A DNA stretch of 64,000 bases, taken from NCBI RefSeq assembly GCF_014873875.1, contig NZ_JADBEM010000001.1, positions 6,076,001 to 6,140,000 on the forward strand. Direction: 5' to 3'. This stretch comes from Actinopolymorpha pittospori. Lineage in GTDB: Bacteria > Actinomycetota > Actinomycetes > Propionibacteriales > Actinopolymorphaceae. The position numbers and the translations under genes were made by a program. Position 1 is the first letter of the stretch. Each line of letters opens with the position of its first letter. Shown piece after piece: positions 25,474 to 34,099 of the stretch. The notes under the pieces are model-generated. The model saw only the letters and a program-made list of their open reading frames with translations, did no database searches and had not been told where the DNA came from.

Positions 25474-27283
25474 AAGCAAGCCCGAAAGGCGCACCGGCAG
25501 GAGAAGGTGCGGGACTCGTCATCACGGCGGCTCCGTTCCGCCGTTGACAATGGGTGTGGAGGAGACGGACTCGTTGATCGCCAGGCGTGCTCTCCTCCGG
25601 GAATGCGATGTATTGCTTGGAGATCGCCTTCCGGATGACGACCCGCCATGCTTCCCATTCTTGTGGGCTTTGTGGCGGGTGGTCGGCGTGCAGCAGGAGC
25701 CCTCCGCAGACCGAGCAGCGGCCGTGTTGAGCCTGTAGGAGGCGCACGGTCATAGCGGCGACTGGCAGAGGTGTTCCCTTGCGGCGCCGCTGAGCCCAGT
25801 ATGACTCCAGGGTGGGGTCGTCCGGGGACGCCTTCCCCTTGACCAACTGGTGCCGGACTATCTTCGTCCAGGAGAACTTGAGCAGGTAGGCGCCGCTGTC
25901 GCGGTCACCGAACACCCATCGGTCCCTCCTGGTCTTGTTGAACCGGCCGAAGTACTTGTCGCAGATCCAGTGCTTCGGCTTGTTCGGGTGGCCGTGCTTG
26001 GCCCACTTGTAAGCGAGCTTCCACATGTAGCTGTCCAGCGCCGTGAAGATTTCGCTGGACACCACCGTCCGGTAATAGGTCGACCAACCCCGCACAATCG
26101 GGTTGATCTTCTTGAGTACCGCACCAGCGTTGGCCCCTCGCAGGGCCAGCATTTCGGTGCGCAGCCGTTCCCGGATCCGTCGTTGAGCCGCTGCACTCGG
26201 TTTGATCAGCAGCTTGCCGTGATAGCGGCGGACATTGAATCCCAGGAAGTCGAACCCGCTCTCCGCGTGGACAATGCGTGTCTTGCCCTCGTGGAAGGCG
26301 AGCCCCCGGGGCGTCAGCCATACCGCCAGCCGTTCCTTGACCTGTTCGGCCTGCTCACGGCTGGTGCACATCGCGACAAAATCATCTGCGTACCGCACCA
26401 GCACGGGGCTACCGCTCTGCGCACTCCCGGCATCTCTGCCGGAGGTGTAATAGCGGACCCCTGCGGCTTCCTCCATCCCATGCAAGGCCACGTTGAAGAG
26501 CAAAGGGCTAATAACCCCGCCCTGCGGAGTTCCCTCCTCGGTCGGGGCGAACCGACCGCGATCCACGACCCCGGACTTCAGCCACTGCCGGACCAGTCCC
26601 CGGGCTGGGAAGGTGCCGAGCGCCGCCATGAGCCGGGCATGGTCGATACGGTCGAATGCCGCCGTCAGGTCAGCGTCGAGCACCCACGCACGCTGCGGGT
26701 TCTTCCCGTTGAGCGTGGAGTAGATGGCCCCGATCGCGTCGTGACAGCCGCGGCCAGGCCGGAAGCCATACGACTTCGGCTCGAACCGCGCTTCCCACTC
26801 GGGCTCCAGTGCACCCAATGCCACAGCTTGCAGGCATCGGTCAACAATCACTGGAATCCCGAGCCCGCGCTTCTTCTTCGTCCCCGGCTTGGGGATAAAC
26901 ACCCGCTTGACGGGCCAGGGAATCCACGGTCGGGCACGGTGCTGGACCCAGTCGGCCAGAGCGGCCTTTGACTGGGAAAGCAACACCACCTTCCCGTCGA
27001 CTCCCGCCGTCGCACGTCCCGCGTTGATCTCCGTCACCCGTCGCACGCTCAGGAGCGTGTTCGAGCGGGACCGAAGCATCAGCTTCTGCAAATTGCGGAC
27101 CTTCCTCAGGTCCCCTGCCTGCGATGCCGTGAAGATTCTCTGCCGCAGACGTCGTACGTCTTCCTCGACCCGCCGCCAGTCAACCGACGCCCAGTCCAAG
27201 TCTTCGCCCTCGGGTCCGTTCACCAGCGCGGAGGCGGCAGAACGACCGAGGCCGTTCCGTCCCGCGATCAACATGGTGTCCAA
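25472..27283 (-). CDS. Group II intron reverse transcriptase/maturase with HNH endonuclease
   Basis: A full-length 603-residue intron-encoded protein. Domains in order: RT fingers/palm (about 75-330) with IPKPGTKKKRGLGIP, SYGFRPGRGCHDAI, LDADLTAAFDRIDH, TPQGGVISPLL and the catalytic LVRYADDFVAM; maturase X domain (about 350-450) with IVRGWSTYYR; and a C-terminal HNH/zinc-type endonuclease with CSVCGG and LLHTHCQRRN. All key residues are present, so the intron may still splice and retrohome. Translation starts about 670 nt after the intron 5' end, inside domain IV. Confidence 0.93.
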   Translation of the reverse strand: MDTMLIAGRNGLGRSAASALVNGPEGEDLDWASVDWRRVEEDVRRLRQRIFTASQAGDLRKVRNLQKLMLRSRSNTLLSVRRVTEINAGRATAGVDGKVVLLSQSKAALADWVQHRARPWIPWPVKRVFIPKPGTKKKRGLGIPVIVDRCLQAVALGALEPEWEARFEPKSYGFRPGRGCHDAIGAIYSTLNGKNPQRAWVLDADLTAAFDRIDHARLMAALGTFPARGLVRQWLKSGVVDRGRFAPTEEGTPQGGVISPLLFNVALHGMEEAAGVRYYTSGRDAGSAQSGSPVLVRYADDFVAMCTSREQAEQVKERLAVWLTPRGLAFHEGKTRIVHAESGFDFLGFNVRRYHGKLLIKPSAAAQRRIRERLRTEMLALRGANAGAVLKKINPIVRGWSTYYRTVVSSEIFTALDSYMWKLAYKWAKHGHPNKPKHWICDKYFGRFNKTRRDRWVFGDRDSGAYLLKFSWTKIVRHQLVKGKASPDDPTLESYWAQRRRKGTPLPVAAMTVRLLQAQHGRCSVCGGLLLHADHPPQSPQEWEAWRVVIRKAISKQYIAFPEESTPGDQRVRLLHTHCQRRNGAAVMTSPAPSPAGAPFGLA

Positions 27284-27955
27284 CTTGCCCCTCGGTTCCG
27301 TCGTCTTTCTTCAGTGATCTCTGCACAGGCTCACCTGGCCCACGTCAGCACCCTTTCGGGCCGGGCAGCACACCCGTATCCGGACGGTTATGCGGGGCGG
27401 CCGGCGGAGAGGCCGGCCATACTGCCCCGGGTTCCCGTTTCCTTTCGGCTTCCGGCATTGGCTTCTTGGGTCATCCTGTTCCCGCTGGGGAATTTAGCCT
27501 TCCTCACAGTCGGCCGACCGGGCTCCTAACAGCCCGGACCCCAACGGGGTTTCCACGTTCCACACGAATGAGATACGACCGGGGTGGGTGCTCCCTTTAC
27601 CCCGAGGCGGCGGTGTCCACCTGGCCGGAGTGACCTCTACCAGCCAGCGCCTACCGCTTCACAACGGCTAGCCATACACCCCACTAAGAACTTCCATCGG
27701 CGAGGCTTGGGATCACGAGGCATCATCGGGAGTTCACTTTCGTTCACCCGTCCGGTCTTCCCCTTGCCTGTAACTCCCGGATGGAACGGGAGTCCTTGGG
27801 CTTTCCCCTGAGCTTCGCACCACCCCGTTACCGGCGTCGCACGTCAAGGGCGGGGACGGGCCATACGGACACAGACCCGTGACTGCACCTACGGCCTTAT
27901 CAACCGCCTCTCCAACTGGACAGTCCACTCAAATTCGTGCGGCTTCGTGTCGCAC

Positions 27956-28835
27956 GGTCGCCTTCCCAATGCCCTGGAACGGCCCGGTCCTCAACCTCAG
28001 CAGGCCGGTTGGTGATCAGCACCTCGGGCGTGACGAACTTCTTGCCCCGTCCACGGGTGCGGGCGCGGGGAACTCGAAGGGCACGGCCAGTGCGTAGGCA
28101 GGCAGTCAACTCGCGCTTGAGGGCGCCACGCCCTTGGATGTATAGCGCCTGGTAGATCGTCTCGTGCGAGATCCGCATTGACTCATCATCACCGAAGTCG
28201 ACCTGCAGCCGCTTGCTGATCTGCTCTGGACTCCACGCAACTCCCCAGCGCCGGTCCGCGCGGCGGCCGTGACGCCTTCCCTTCCACGGCACGTTCGGTC
28301 CCGGGATCGGCCGGCCCTCGGCGTCGCGGACCACTCCTGCCAGCCGCTGTTCGACATAGCGACGGAGCCGATCGTTGACGGCCAGCTTCGCGACCTTCGG
28401 GCGCTTACCGCGACTCTCGGCGTGCCACTGGGCAACGGATGCGCGGTAGTCCACACGCCCGCCGCGGGTGGCGGCGTTGCGGCGCAGCTCCCGAGAAATC
28501 GTCGAGGGGCTGCGACCCAGCTGTGAGGCGATCTGACGAAACCCATGGCCTTCGACTCTCAGCAGCGCGATCTCCTCACGCTCAGTGAACGACAGATACC
28601 GACCCGACGGCTCGGCAAGACTGATCGGTGGCATGCCGCCACCCTCACGGAACCAGCGCGATCCCACTGGCACCGACACGCCGCACGCGACAGACGCGTC
28701 CTCACTCGACAATCCCTTCCTGACCTCACGCCAGAACCGTCGCTGGACCTCGCGAGCGTTGCCCCCTGGCCGACCCGACGACCGCATCGCCGGCCTTCCC
28801 GTAACAGCTGTCGTCCATCCCGGCGGACGCCCCAT
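27956..28835 (-). CDS. IS30-family transposase, exon 1 (before the intron)
   Basis: ATG 28835 has GAGGAGG seven bases upstream. It encodes about 293 residues: the N-terminal GRPPGWTTAVTGRPAM region, an HTH_38 domain (YLSFTEREEIALLRVEGHGF, then SQLGRSPSTISRELRRNA) and the first catalytic Asp in VPGHWEGD. The exon ends with C 27956 as the first base of a Leu codon, directly before the intron. Unspliced, the frame runs a short way into intron sequence and stops. Confidence 0.85.
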
Positions 28836-28885
28836 CCACACACCTCCTCATCGAGGTGTTGCGACGACCACTGGAATCCGCCCAG

Positions 28886-29317
28886 TACCGCGCGTTGCGC
28901 TACACCCAGCGGCTGGAGGAGGCCGACGCGGTCGCGTCGGTTGGAAGTAGAGGAGACAGCTACGACAATGCCATGGCCGAGGCGCTGAACTCGCTGTTCA
29001 AGGCCGAGCTCGTCCGCGGTCCAGCGCGTCGGCGGAAGGGACCCTGGCGCGGGATCGACGACCTTGAGATCGCGGTCGCGGAGTGGGCCGACTGGTACAA
29101 CCAACGACGCCTGCACGGCGAGCTCGGGCACGTCCCGCCCGCCGAGTACGAGGCCGCCTACTGGGCCCGTCAGGCCACCGACCCTGACGACCACGACGAG
29201 CAGCCCGACGCCCAGCATGGCCACCACCACGACGCCACCAAAGCGTCCCAGACCGATGCCAGCACGGCATCACACGCCCAGACCAACCCGGTCTTGGCCG
29301 CGGCAGGAACCAGCTAA
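28886..29317 (+). pseudogene. IS3-family transposase OrfB, 3' part
   Basis: Continues OrfB from YRALRYTQRL. It holds the third catalytic residue in the DSYDNAMAEALNSLFKAEL motif and the C-terminal WADWYNQRRLHGELGHVPPAEYE motif of IS3 transposases, then an Asp/His-rich tail that ends at TAA 29317. No start codon of its own is expected. With the part ending at 24872 it makes a complete protein once IS30 is removed. Confidence 0.85.
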
Positions 29318-29350
29318 ATCAGTCTCCACGAAACCCGGGGCTTGACAATG

Positions 29351-30061
29351 GTCGGCGTGGACACCAACGCCGACCACTTCGCCGCCTACCACCTCGACCA
29401 GCACGGCAACCCCGTCGGCGAACCCAGGCGGTTCTTCTACGACCTGTCCGCAACCGCCGACCACCGTGACGCCCAGATCCGGCACGCCATCAGCCGCCTG
29501 CTGCACTGGGCCAAACGCTGCAGCGTGGCTGCGATCGGTATCGAGAACCTGGACTTCACCGCCGAGAAGACCCGTGAGAAGCACGGCCGCAAGAAACGCT
29601 TTCGGCAGCTCGTTTCCGGGATCCCTACCGGCAAGCTCAAAGCCCGGCTCCTCAGCATGGCTGCTGCCCAGGATCTGTCGATCGTGGCCGTCGATGCGGC
29701 GTACACGTCGATGTGGGGCGAGGAGCACTGGCGCAAGCCGTTGACCAGCAACAAGCGAAAGATGTCCCGACACGATGCCGCTGGTATCGCGATCGGGCGA
29801 CGCGCCCTCGGGCACCCGGTCCGGCGACGGACGGCACCGCCCCACGACGACCAGAGCGATCCTCGTGGGCATCGGACCGCCCAGGCCGGACCAGACACAC
29901 GAGGACGTGAGGGAACCCGCCCACCCGTCACGGAGCGTGCACACGATGCACGTCGCCGGCCGGGGACTCAGCGAACGCGGGAGACCAGCACATCCAACAC
30001 CGTTCGGGATGCGCGCAGTTCCAGGACGCGGCACCAGATGCCACTCCTAGACACTGATTAG
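29351..30061 (+). pseudogene. TnpB-like RuvC nuclease, fragment 2 (after IS3)
   Basis: Encodes the catalytic half of a TnpB/OrfB-like protein: VGVDTNADHFAAY (RuvC-I Asp), SVAAIGIENLDF (RuvC-II Glu) and MSRHDAAGIAIGRRALG (RuvC-III Asp). I see no CxxC zinc-finger pair between motifs II and III, unlike classic TnpB, so this belongs to a zinc-ribbon-less branch. The tail after residue 165 is Arg/Thr-rich. Stop at TAG 30061. It joins in frame to 23698-23874. TnpB proteins are RNA-guided nucleases; a guide RNA would be expected over the gene's 3' end, but I cannot delimit one. Confidence 0.7.
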
Positions 30062-30393
30062 GAACGGTTCAGATCACCCGACCGGTCATCTTCGTCGACG
30101 CGTTGGAAGGTGGTTGGTACGTCGATCTGGTCGAACTGGAGGAAGTGGGCCCGAAGCGGCTGGTGGTTCACGACCTCTACGTGGACATCGTGGTGCCTCC
30201 GCTCAGCCGGCGCTACGAAGTGCTGGATCTCGACGAACTCGCTGACGCGCTGCGGGACGGTGCCATCGATCCCGCCACCACAGTCCGGGTTCTACGCGAT
30301 GCACAACGCTTCCTTGACAAGCTCCTGCGCAACCTGGACCCGGAGGCGCCGAACTCCTGGCCGGACTTCCCGCCGGCAGCCATTCCTGGTTGA
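30061..30393 (+). pseudogene. DUF402 protein, 5' truncated
   Basis: From about 30073 the frame reads ITRPVIFVDALEGGWYVDLVELEE and then VVHDLYVDIVVPP, LDLDELADALRDGAID and a RFLDKLL helix, which is the C-terminal two thirds of a DUF402 (FomD-like phosphatase fold) protein. The N-terminal strands and a normal start are absent; homology begins right after the TnpB-like stop codon. The mobile element pile therefore replaced its 5' end. An intact DUF402 gene lies at 32319. Confidence 0.7.
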
Positions 30394-30475
30394 GCTGCCG
30401 CCCTTTGATGTCGACCCTGAGGCGTCCGTATCCGGCTGACCGTCGGCTGTCGGTGGCCCGTGGCATCCTTCGGCC

Positions 30476-31381
30476 ATGGCCAACGACGAGCGGCTCACCG
30501 CGCCGCAGTTCCAGCAGGCCGCCGGGGTCGAGCACTGGCGGATGCTCGCCTTCGGGGCAAGCGCCTGGTTCGACGCGCCCTCGCAGACGACGGGGGCGGC
30601 GCTGGTTCGCCGGATCACTGAACTCACCGACAGCTCGGGCCGCCTGCCAGACGTCGATCTGCGCGCCAGCGGGGTCCACGTCCGGATCGGCGCGTCCGGC
30701 TCTCCGGGCATGAGCCTGGCTGACGTGGAGCTGGCGCGGGCCGTCTCGGCGGCGGCTCGGGACCTCGACCTGGCTGCCGATCCGTCCGCGCTGCAATGCG
30801 TACAGCTCGCCATCGACGCGCTCGACAAGCCGTCGGTGATGTCGTTCTGGCACGCCGCACTCGGCTACGAACGGCTGGGGGACGACGACCTCGTCGACGC
30901 GATGCGGCGGGACCCGGCGATCTGGTTCCAGCAGCAGGATCGGCCGCGTCCGCTGCGCAATCGGATTCACGTCGACATCGCTCGTCCCCATGCGCTGGCC
31001 CTCGAAGCGGTGGAGGCGGTCAAGGCGCTCGGCGGCCACGAGACGTATGACGGTGAGGGTTACGCCACGCTCGCCGACGCCGAGGGAAACGAGGCCGACG
31101 TCCTCCCGCTCCTCCCGGGCGACGAGTTGGGCGACAGACGGGAGACAGCCGACTGGCGGGTGCTGTTCGGCGCGATGACCTTCTACCCGATCGTCTCGCC
31201 CGTGCGGGCAGCCGAGCTGGCTGTCGTCGTGGCAGGCCTGGCCGACGAGGCGGGCCTGCCGCTTCTGATCGACCTGCGCCCGGACGGCGTCATGATCGAC
31301 ACCGGCAAGGACCAATGGGAGGACGAGCGGTTCGCCGACCTGGCTCGCCGGATCCAGGCGCGGCGCGCGGCATGGCGCTGA
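30476..31381 (+). CDS. Pterin dehydratase-like plus VOC two-domain protein
   Basis: 301 residues from ATG 30476. Residues 1-95 resemble a 4a-hydroxytetrahydrobiopterin dehydratase-like domain (VEHWRMLAFGASAWFDAPS, then LPDVDLRASGVHVRIGASG). Residues 100-215 are a VOC/glyoxalase-like domain (CVQLAIDALDKPSVMSFWHAALGYE, NRIHVDIARPH, YATLADAEGNEADVLPL). A second pterin-dehydratase-like part follows (DWRVLFGAMTFYPIVSP, then DLRPDGVMIDTG). Activity unknown; the catalytic His pair of the dehydratase is not evident. It overlaps the next VOC gene by 10 bp, so both are co-transcribed. Confidence 0.75.
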   Translation: MANDERLTAPQFQQAAGVEHWRMLAFGASAWFDAPSQTTGAALVRRITELTDSSGRLPDVDLRASGVHVRIGASGSPGMSLADVELARAVSAAARDLDLAADPSALQCVQLAIDALDKPSVMSFWHAALGYERLGDDDLVDAMRRDPAIWFQQQDRPRPLRNRIHVDIARPHALALEAVEAVKALGGHETYDGEGYATLADAEGNEADVLPLLPGDELGDRRETADWRVLFGAMTFYPIVSPVRAAELAVVVAGLADEAGLPLLIDLRPDGVMIDTGKDQWEDERFADLARRIQARRAAWR

Positions 31382-31794
31382 GCGCCGACACGACTCGTCT
31401 GCGCTTCGTACAGATCGGGATCGACGCCGTCGACGTCCCCGCGGTCCGGGACTTCTGGAGGGCTCTTCTCGGCTACGAATACGACCCTCGGCCCGGAGTC
31501 ACCGACATCTACGATCCGCGCCGGCTCAACATGCCGATCTTCTTCCAGCAAATGCCCGCGTCGGAGGAGGCCAGGCGCAACCAGCGCAACCGCATCCACG
31601 TCGACGTTTTCGTGCCCGACGACCAAGCCCGAGGACGCATCGACGCAGCCCTTGCCGCCGGGGGACAGCTCGTGAACGACGACGGGGCGCCGGAGGGGTG
31701 GACACTCGCCGATCCGGAGGGCAACGAGGTGGACATCGCCGTCCTGGTCGGGCGTGAAGAAGCCCGGCTGGCCAGCCAAACGGAGCCGGGCTGA
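31372..31794 (+). CDS. VOC/glyoxalase-like protein
   Basis: A 140-residue single VOC domain starting at ATG 31372 inside the end of the preceding gene. It has two modules (RFVQIGIDAVDVPAVRDFWRALLGYEY; NRIHVDVFVPD; LADPEGNEVDIAVL). It closely parallels the middle domain of its upstream neighbour and probably arose by duplication. No metal-ligand triad typical of glyoxalase I is obvious, so function is unassigned. Confidence 0.8.
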   Translation: MALSADTTRLRFVQIGIDAVDVPAVRDFWRALLGYEYDPRPGVTDIYDPRRLNMPIFFQQMPASEEARRNQRNRIHVDVFVPDDQARGRIDAALAAGGQLVNDDGAPEGWTLADPEGNEVDIAVLVGREEARLASQTEPG

Positions 31795-31797
31795 GAC

Positions 31798-32154
31798 CTA
31801 CGTGGACTCGGGTTTGAGGAAGATACAGAGCTCGTTGCCCTCTGGGTCGGCGAGAACCGTCCAGTGGTAGCCGTGTTCGGTCAGATCAGTCGCGACCGTG
31901 CTGGCACCGAGGCCGAGAAGACGGTCCACCTCCGCGTCCACGTCCTGGACGCCGAGATCGAGGTGCATCCGGTTCTTCGTGCTTTTGGGCTCCGGCACCC
32001 GTTGCAGAAGCAGGGTAGGCCCCTGTTCCGACACCAGGCTCAGGTACGGCGGGGCGTCGAAGGACCGGCGGTAGGCCAAGGGAGAAAGTGCCGCCAGCCA
32101 GAAGTCCGCAAGCGCCTCGGTGTCGAGGCAGTCCAGAGTCACGACTAGCTCCAT
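31798..32154 (-). CDS. VOC/glyoxalase-like protein
   Basis: A 118-residue VOC domain (VTLDCLDTEALADFWLAAL; NRMHLDLGVQDVDAEVDRLLGLGA; TVLADPEGNELCIFL) on the opposite strand and convergent with the previous VOC gene, the stops only 3 bp apart. The three neighbouring VOC domains share the DPEGNE motif, pointing to a common local origin. Confidence 0.8.
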   Translation of the reverse strand: MELVVTLDCLDTEALADFWLAALSPLAYRRSFDAPPYLSLVSEQGPTLLLQRVPEPKSTKNRMHLDLGVQDVDAEVDRLLGLGASTVATDLTEHGYHWTVLADPEGNELCIFLKPEST

Positions 32155-32318
32155 GTTCCGAAGGCTAACCGGGGTCTGGCACTCGCACGAGCGGATACAG
32201 CGTGTCCGGGGTCATCACGTTCTCCCGGTTCTGATGCCCTCTGCCAGACTTCGTGAGTACGCCGCGGCCGAAGTCGGGGATGAGGTCCGCCATCCGCCCC
32301 ACAGTAGATTTGGCCGGC

Positions 32319-32975
32319 ATGACGACGCAGGCAGAGCGGTTCGAGGTCGGAACGACAGCCGTGCGACGTGATGTCTTCCGCGGAAGAGTGTGGACAGCAG
32401 GGCCGGGCCGAGTGGTAGCCGACTCTGACGAGTTGCTGGCCCTGGCTCGGTGGCCAGGCGTCCAGGGACTCGTTGCAACCGAATCGCTGCACCTTGCCGA
32501 CACGTCGTCGCGAGCTGAAGCCCTGACTGCTCTCGCCTCTGGCAGATGGGAACTGGGCAAGCGGACCTGGCAAGGCACTACCACTCTGAACCTCATGCTG
32601 CCGGGAAGCTATTTCAGCGTGATCCTGTTCTTTCGCGACAACGACTTCGCGAGGTGGTACGTCAACTTCGAGCGACCCTACCGGCGTACTGAGATCGGGA
32701 TCGATACCCTTGATCTCCTCCTGGACCTCGTCATCGATCCTGATCTCTCCTTCCGATGGAAGGACGAGGACGAGTATCGCCAAGGTAGGCGGCTCGGCAT
32801 CATCACCGATGCTGAGCATCACCGGGTCAAGCAGGCACGGGACCAGGTCATCGCGTTGTTCGAACAGAGGACTGGCCCCTTCGCCGAACACTGGCAATCG
32901 TGGCGCCGGTCAGCTGAGTGGCCGACCCCTACTCTTCCCACCAACGTGATGGACGTTCCTGTCACCACCGAGTGA
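32319..32975 (+). CDS. DUF402 domain protein
   Basis: 218 residues from ATG 32319. The core DUF402 fold is seen at about residues 50-170 (TTLNLMLPGSYFSVILFFRD, RWYVNFERPYRRTEIGIDTLDLLLDLVIDPDL, KDEDEYRQGRRLGIIT). Family members include FomD and Tsp phosphohydrolases that use clustered acidic residues and metal; the DxDxxxxWKDEDE-like segment fits. Substrate unknown. The frame is open to 32253 but the ATG at 32319 begins the conserved part. Confidence 0.75.
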   Translation: MTTQAERFEVGTTAVRRDVFRGRVWTAGPGRVVADSDELLALARWPGVQGLVATESLHLADTSSRAEALTALASGRWELGKRTWQGTTTLNLMLPGSYFSVILFFRDNDFARWYVNFERPYRRTEIGIDTLDLLLDLVIDPDLSFRWKDEDEYRQGRRLGIITDAEHHRVKQARDQVIALFEQRTGPFAEHWQSWRRSAEWPTPTLPTNVMDVPVTTE

Positions 32976-33267
32976 GGCTGCTCCGCGGCCCGACGTGCGA
33001 GGAGTAGGGCCGCGTTGGCGTCGGTCTGTCGGAGCGGCCAGTAGAACCCTGTCGTTCCAGGCGTTGTGGAGTGGTTCCCACGTCCTCTGGGCCGGCCTCG
33101 TGACCGATTTCGGATCTCTGGCGACGCGTCGCACCGCGCTCGGGCGAACCGTGCAAGCCGTCACGTGTTCTGTGCATGGCGACGTCCGCATGACGGCGGC
33201 AAGCTCGATGGGAAGCTGACCACGTGCCGCGCTCGCCAACGTGAGCCGCCGAGCCAGAGTGCAGAGG

Positions 33268-34038
33268 ATGCCCGAGATGGACATGGACGCCGCGCTGAGG
33301 GACCTCGGCGTAGGAGATGACCTACTCGACGCGAAGACCAGGGCGCAACTCGACAACGACGGTTTCGCTCCACTCCATGGCATCCTCTCGCCACCGCAGG
33401 TCGAGGCGTTCGGCGCTCGACTGGCCGAGTTGTCGGTCATCGAGGGGTCGCGTGCGGGAGCGGAAGTACACCAGGAGGCCGGCACCGACCGGCTCTCGGA
33501 CCTGGTCAACAAGGACCCGATGTTCGACGTCTGTTTCACCCACCCGAAGGTGCTCGCGGCCATCCGGCACGTGCTGGGGGAGTTCCGCCTCTCCTCGCTC
33601 AACAGTCGGGCGGCCCTGCCCGGCCAGGGACATCAGGGACTCCACACCGACTGGGGTGTGCTGCGGGCAGGGGAGGGCTACCAGGTGTGCAACTCGATCT
33701 GGCTGCTGGACGACTTCACCGCCCAGAACGGCGCCACCCGGGTCGTCCCGGACTCGCACCGCAAACGCGGCGTGGCACCCGCCGACGAGCTGGGCGGCGA
33801 CCCGACGGCCACCCATCCGGACGAGATCCAGCTGATCGCACCCGCGGGGACCGTCGTGGTGTTCAACAGTCACCTCTGGCACGGCGGCACCCGCAACGAC
33901 ACCGACCGACCTCGCCGGGCCATGCACTCCTACTTCGCCAGGCGCGACGTCCCCCAACAGTTGGACCAGGCGGAGTACCTCCGGGTGCGGACCCGGGACA
34001 GGTTGAGCCCCGCCGCCCGCTACGTGCTGGGCGTCTAG
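33268..34038 (+). CDS. PhyH-family 2-oxoglutarate/Fe(II) dioxygenase
   Basis: About 256 residues; ATG 33268 is preferred over the start at 33241, with ATG 33277 also possible. The double-stranded beta-helix shows HTDWG (His and Asp ligands, about residue 125) and SHLWHGGTRND (distal His, about residue 210) followed by the 2-oxoglutarate-binding Arg region RRAMHSYF. Such enzymes hydroxylate or halogenate small molecules or carrier-bound acids. A second family member follows 60 bp downstream, so the two form an operon. The 292 bp before it hold no recognisable gene. Confidence 0.82.
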   Translation: MPEMDMDAALRDLGVGDDLLDAKTRAQLDNDGFAPLHGILSPPQVEAFGARLAELSVIEGSRAGAEVHQEAGTDRLSDLVNKDPMFDVCFTHPKVLAAIRHVLGEFRLSSLNSRAALPGQGHQGLHTDWGVLRAGEGYQVCNSIWLLDDFTAQNGATRVVPDSHRKRGVAPADELGGDPTATHPDEIQLIAPAGTVVVFNSHLWHGGTRNDTDRPRRAMHSYFARRDVPQQLDQAEYLRVRTRDRLSPAARYVLGV

Positions 34039-34099
34039 CGCCCGCATCCGCAGGGGATGAGACCGTACGGCGACCCGACGATCGAGAAGGGACGGCTTC

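Larger units (their letters stand above)
25398..27955 (-). mobile_element. Group II intron inserted in the IS30 transposase gene
   Basis: The 2,558-nt intron has the canonical 5' end GTGCG (27955-27951) and 3' end CCGAC (ending AY, 25398). Near the 3' end domain V is recognisable (complement of 25439-25473, GAGCCGTGTGCGGTGAATAG onward), followed by a GC-rich domain VI hairpin (GCGGGGACGCA / TGCGTCCCCGC). It encodes its own maturase in domain IV. It splits a Leu codon of the transposase after the first base and lies in the sense orientation, so splicing would restore the host protein. Confidence 0.92.
24873..28882 (-). mobile_element. IS30-family element containing a group II intron
   Basis: The ends are imperfect inverted repeats: TTCAAGGGGTCGTAGCAACA starting at 24879 and the complement of 28855-28876 agree except at three positions over 22 bp, with weaker matching outside. 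The element is bordered by CAG on both sides (24870-24872 and 28883-28885), a 3-bp target duplication that restores the IS3 orfB frame. The transposase gene is on the minus strand. Without the intron it would be about 1.45 kb. Confidence 0.8.
23875..29347 (+). mobile_element. IS3-family element (interrupted by IS30 and group II intron)
   Basis: Both ends are identified. The left end TGTCTCGCCCCGGGTTAGAT (23875 onward) and the inverted right end TGTCAAGCCCCGGGTTTCGT (from 29347 backward) agree in 21 of 26 positions including the inner GGAGAC. The element is flanked by the direct repeat ATG (23872-23874 and 29348-29350), a 3-bp target duplication normal for IS3. It carries orfA and orfB; orfB is split by the IS30 insertion. 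Without that insertion it would be about 1.46 kb. Confidence 0.88.

Noticed and set aside
33161..33602. Minus-strand frames upstream of the first PhyH gene
   Set aside because: They overlap the PhyH coding region on the opposite strand and show no conserved motif.
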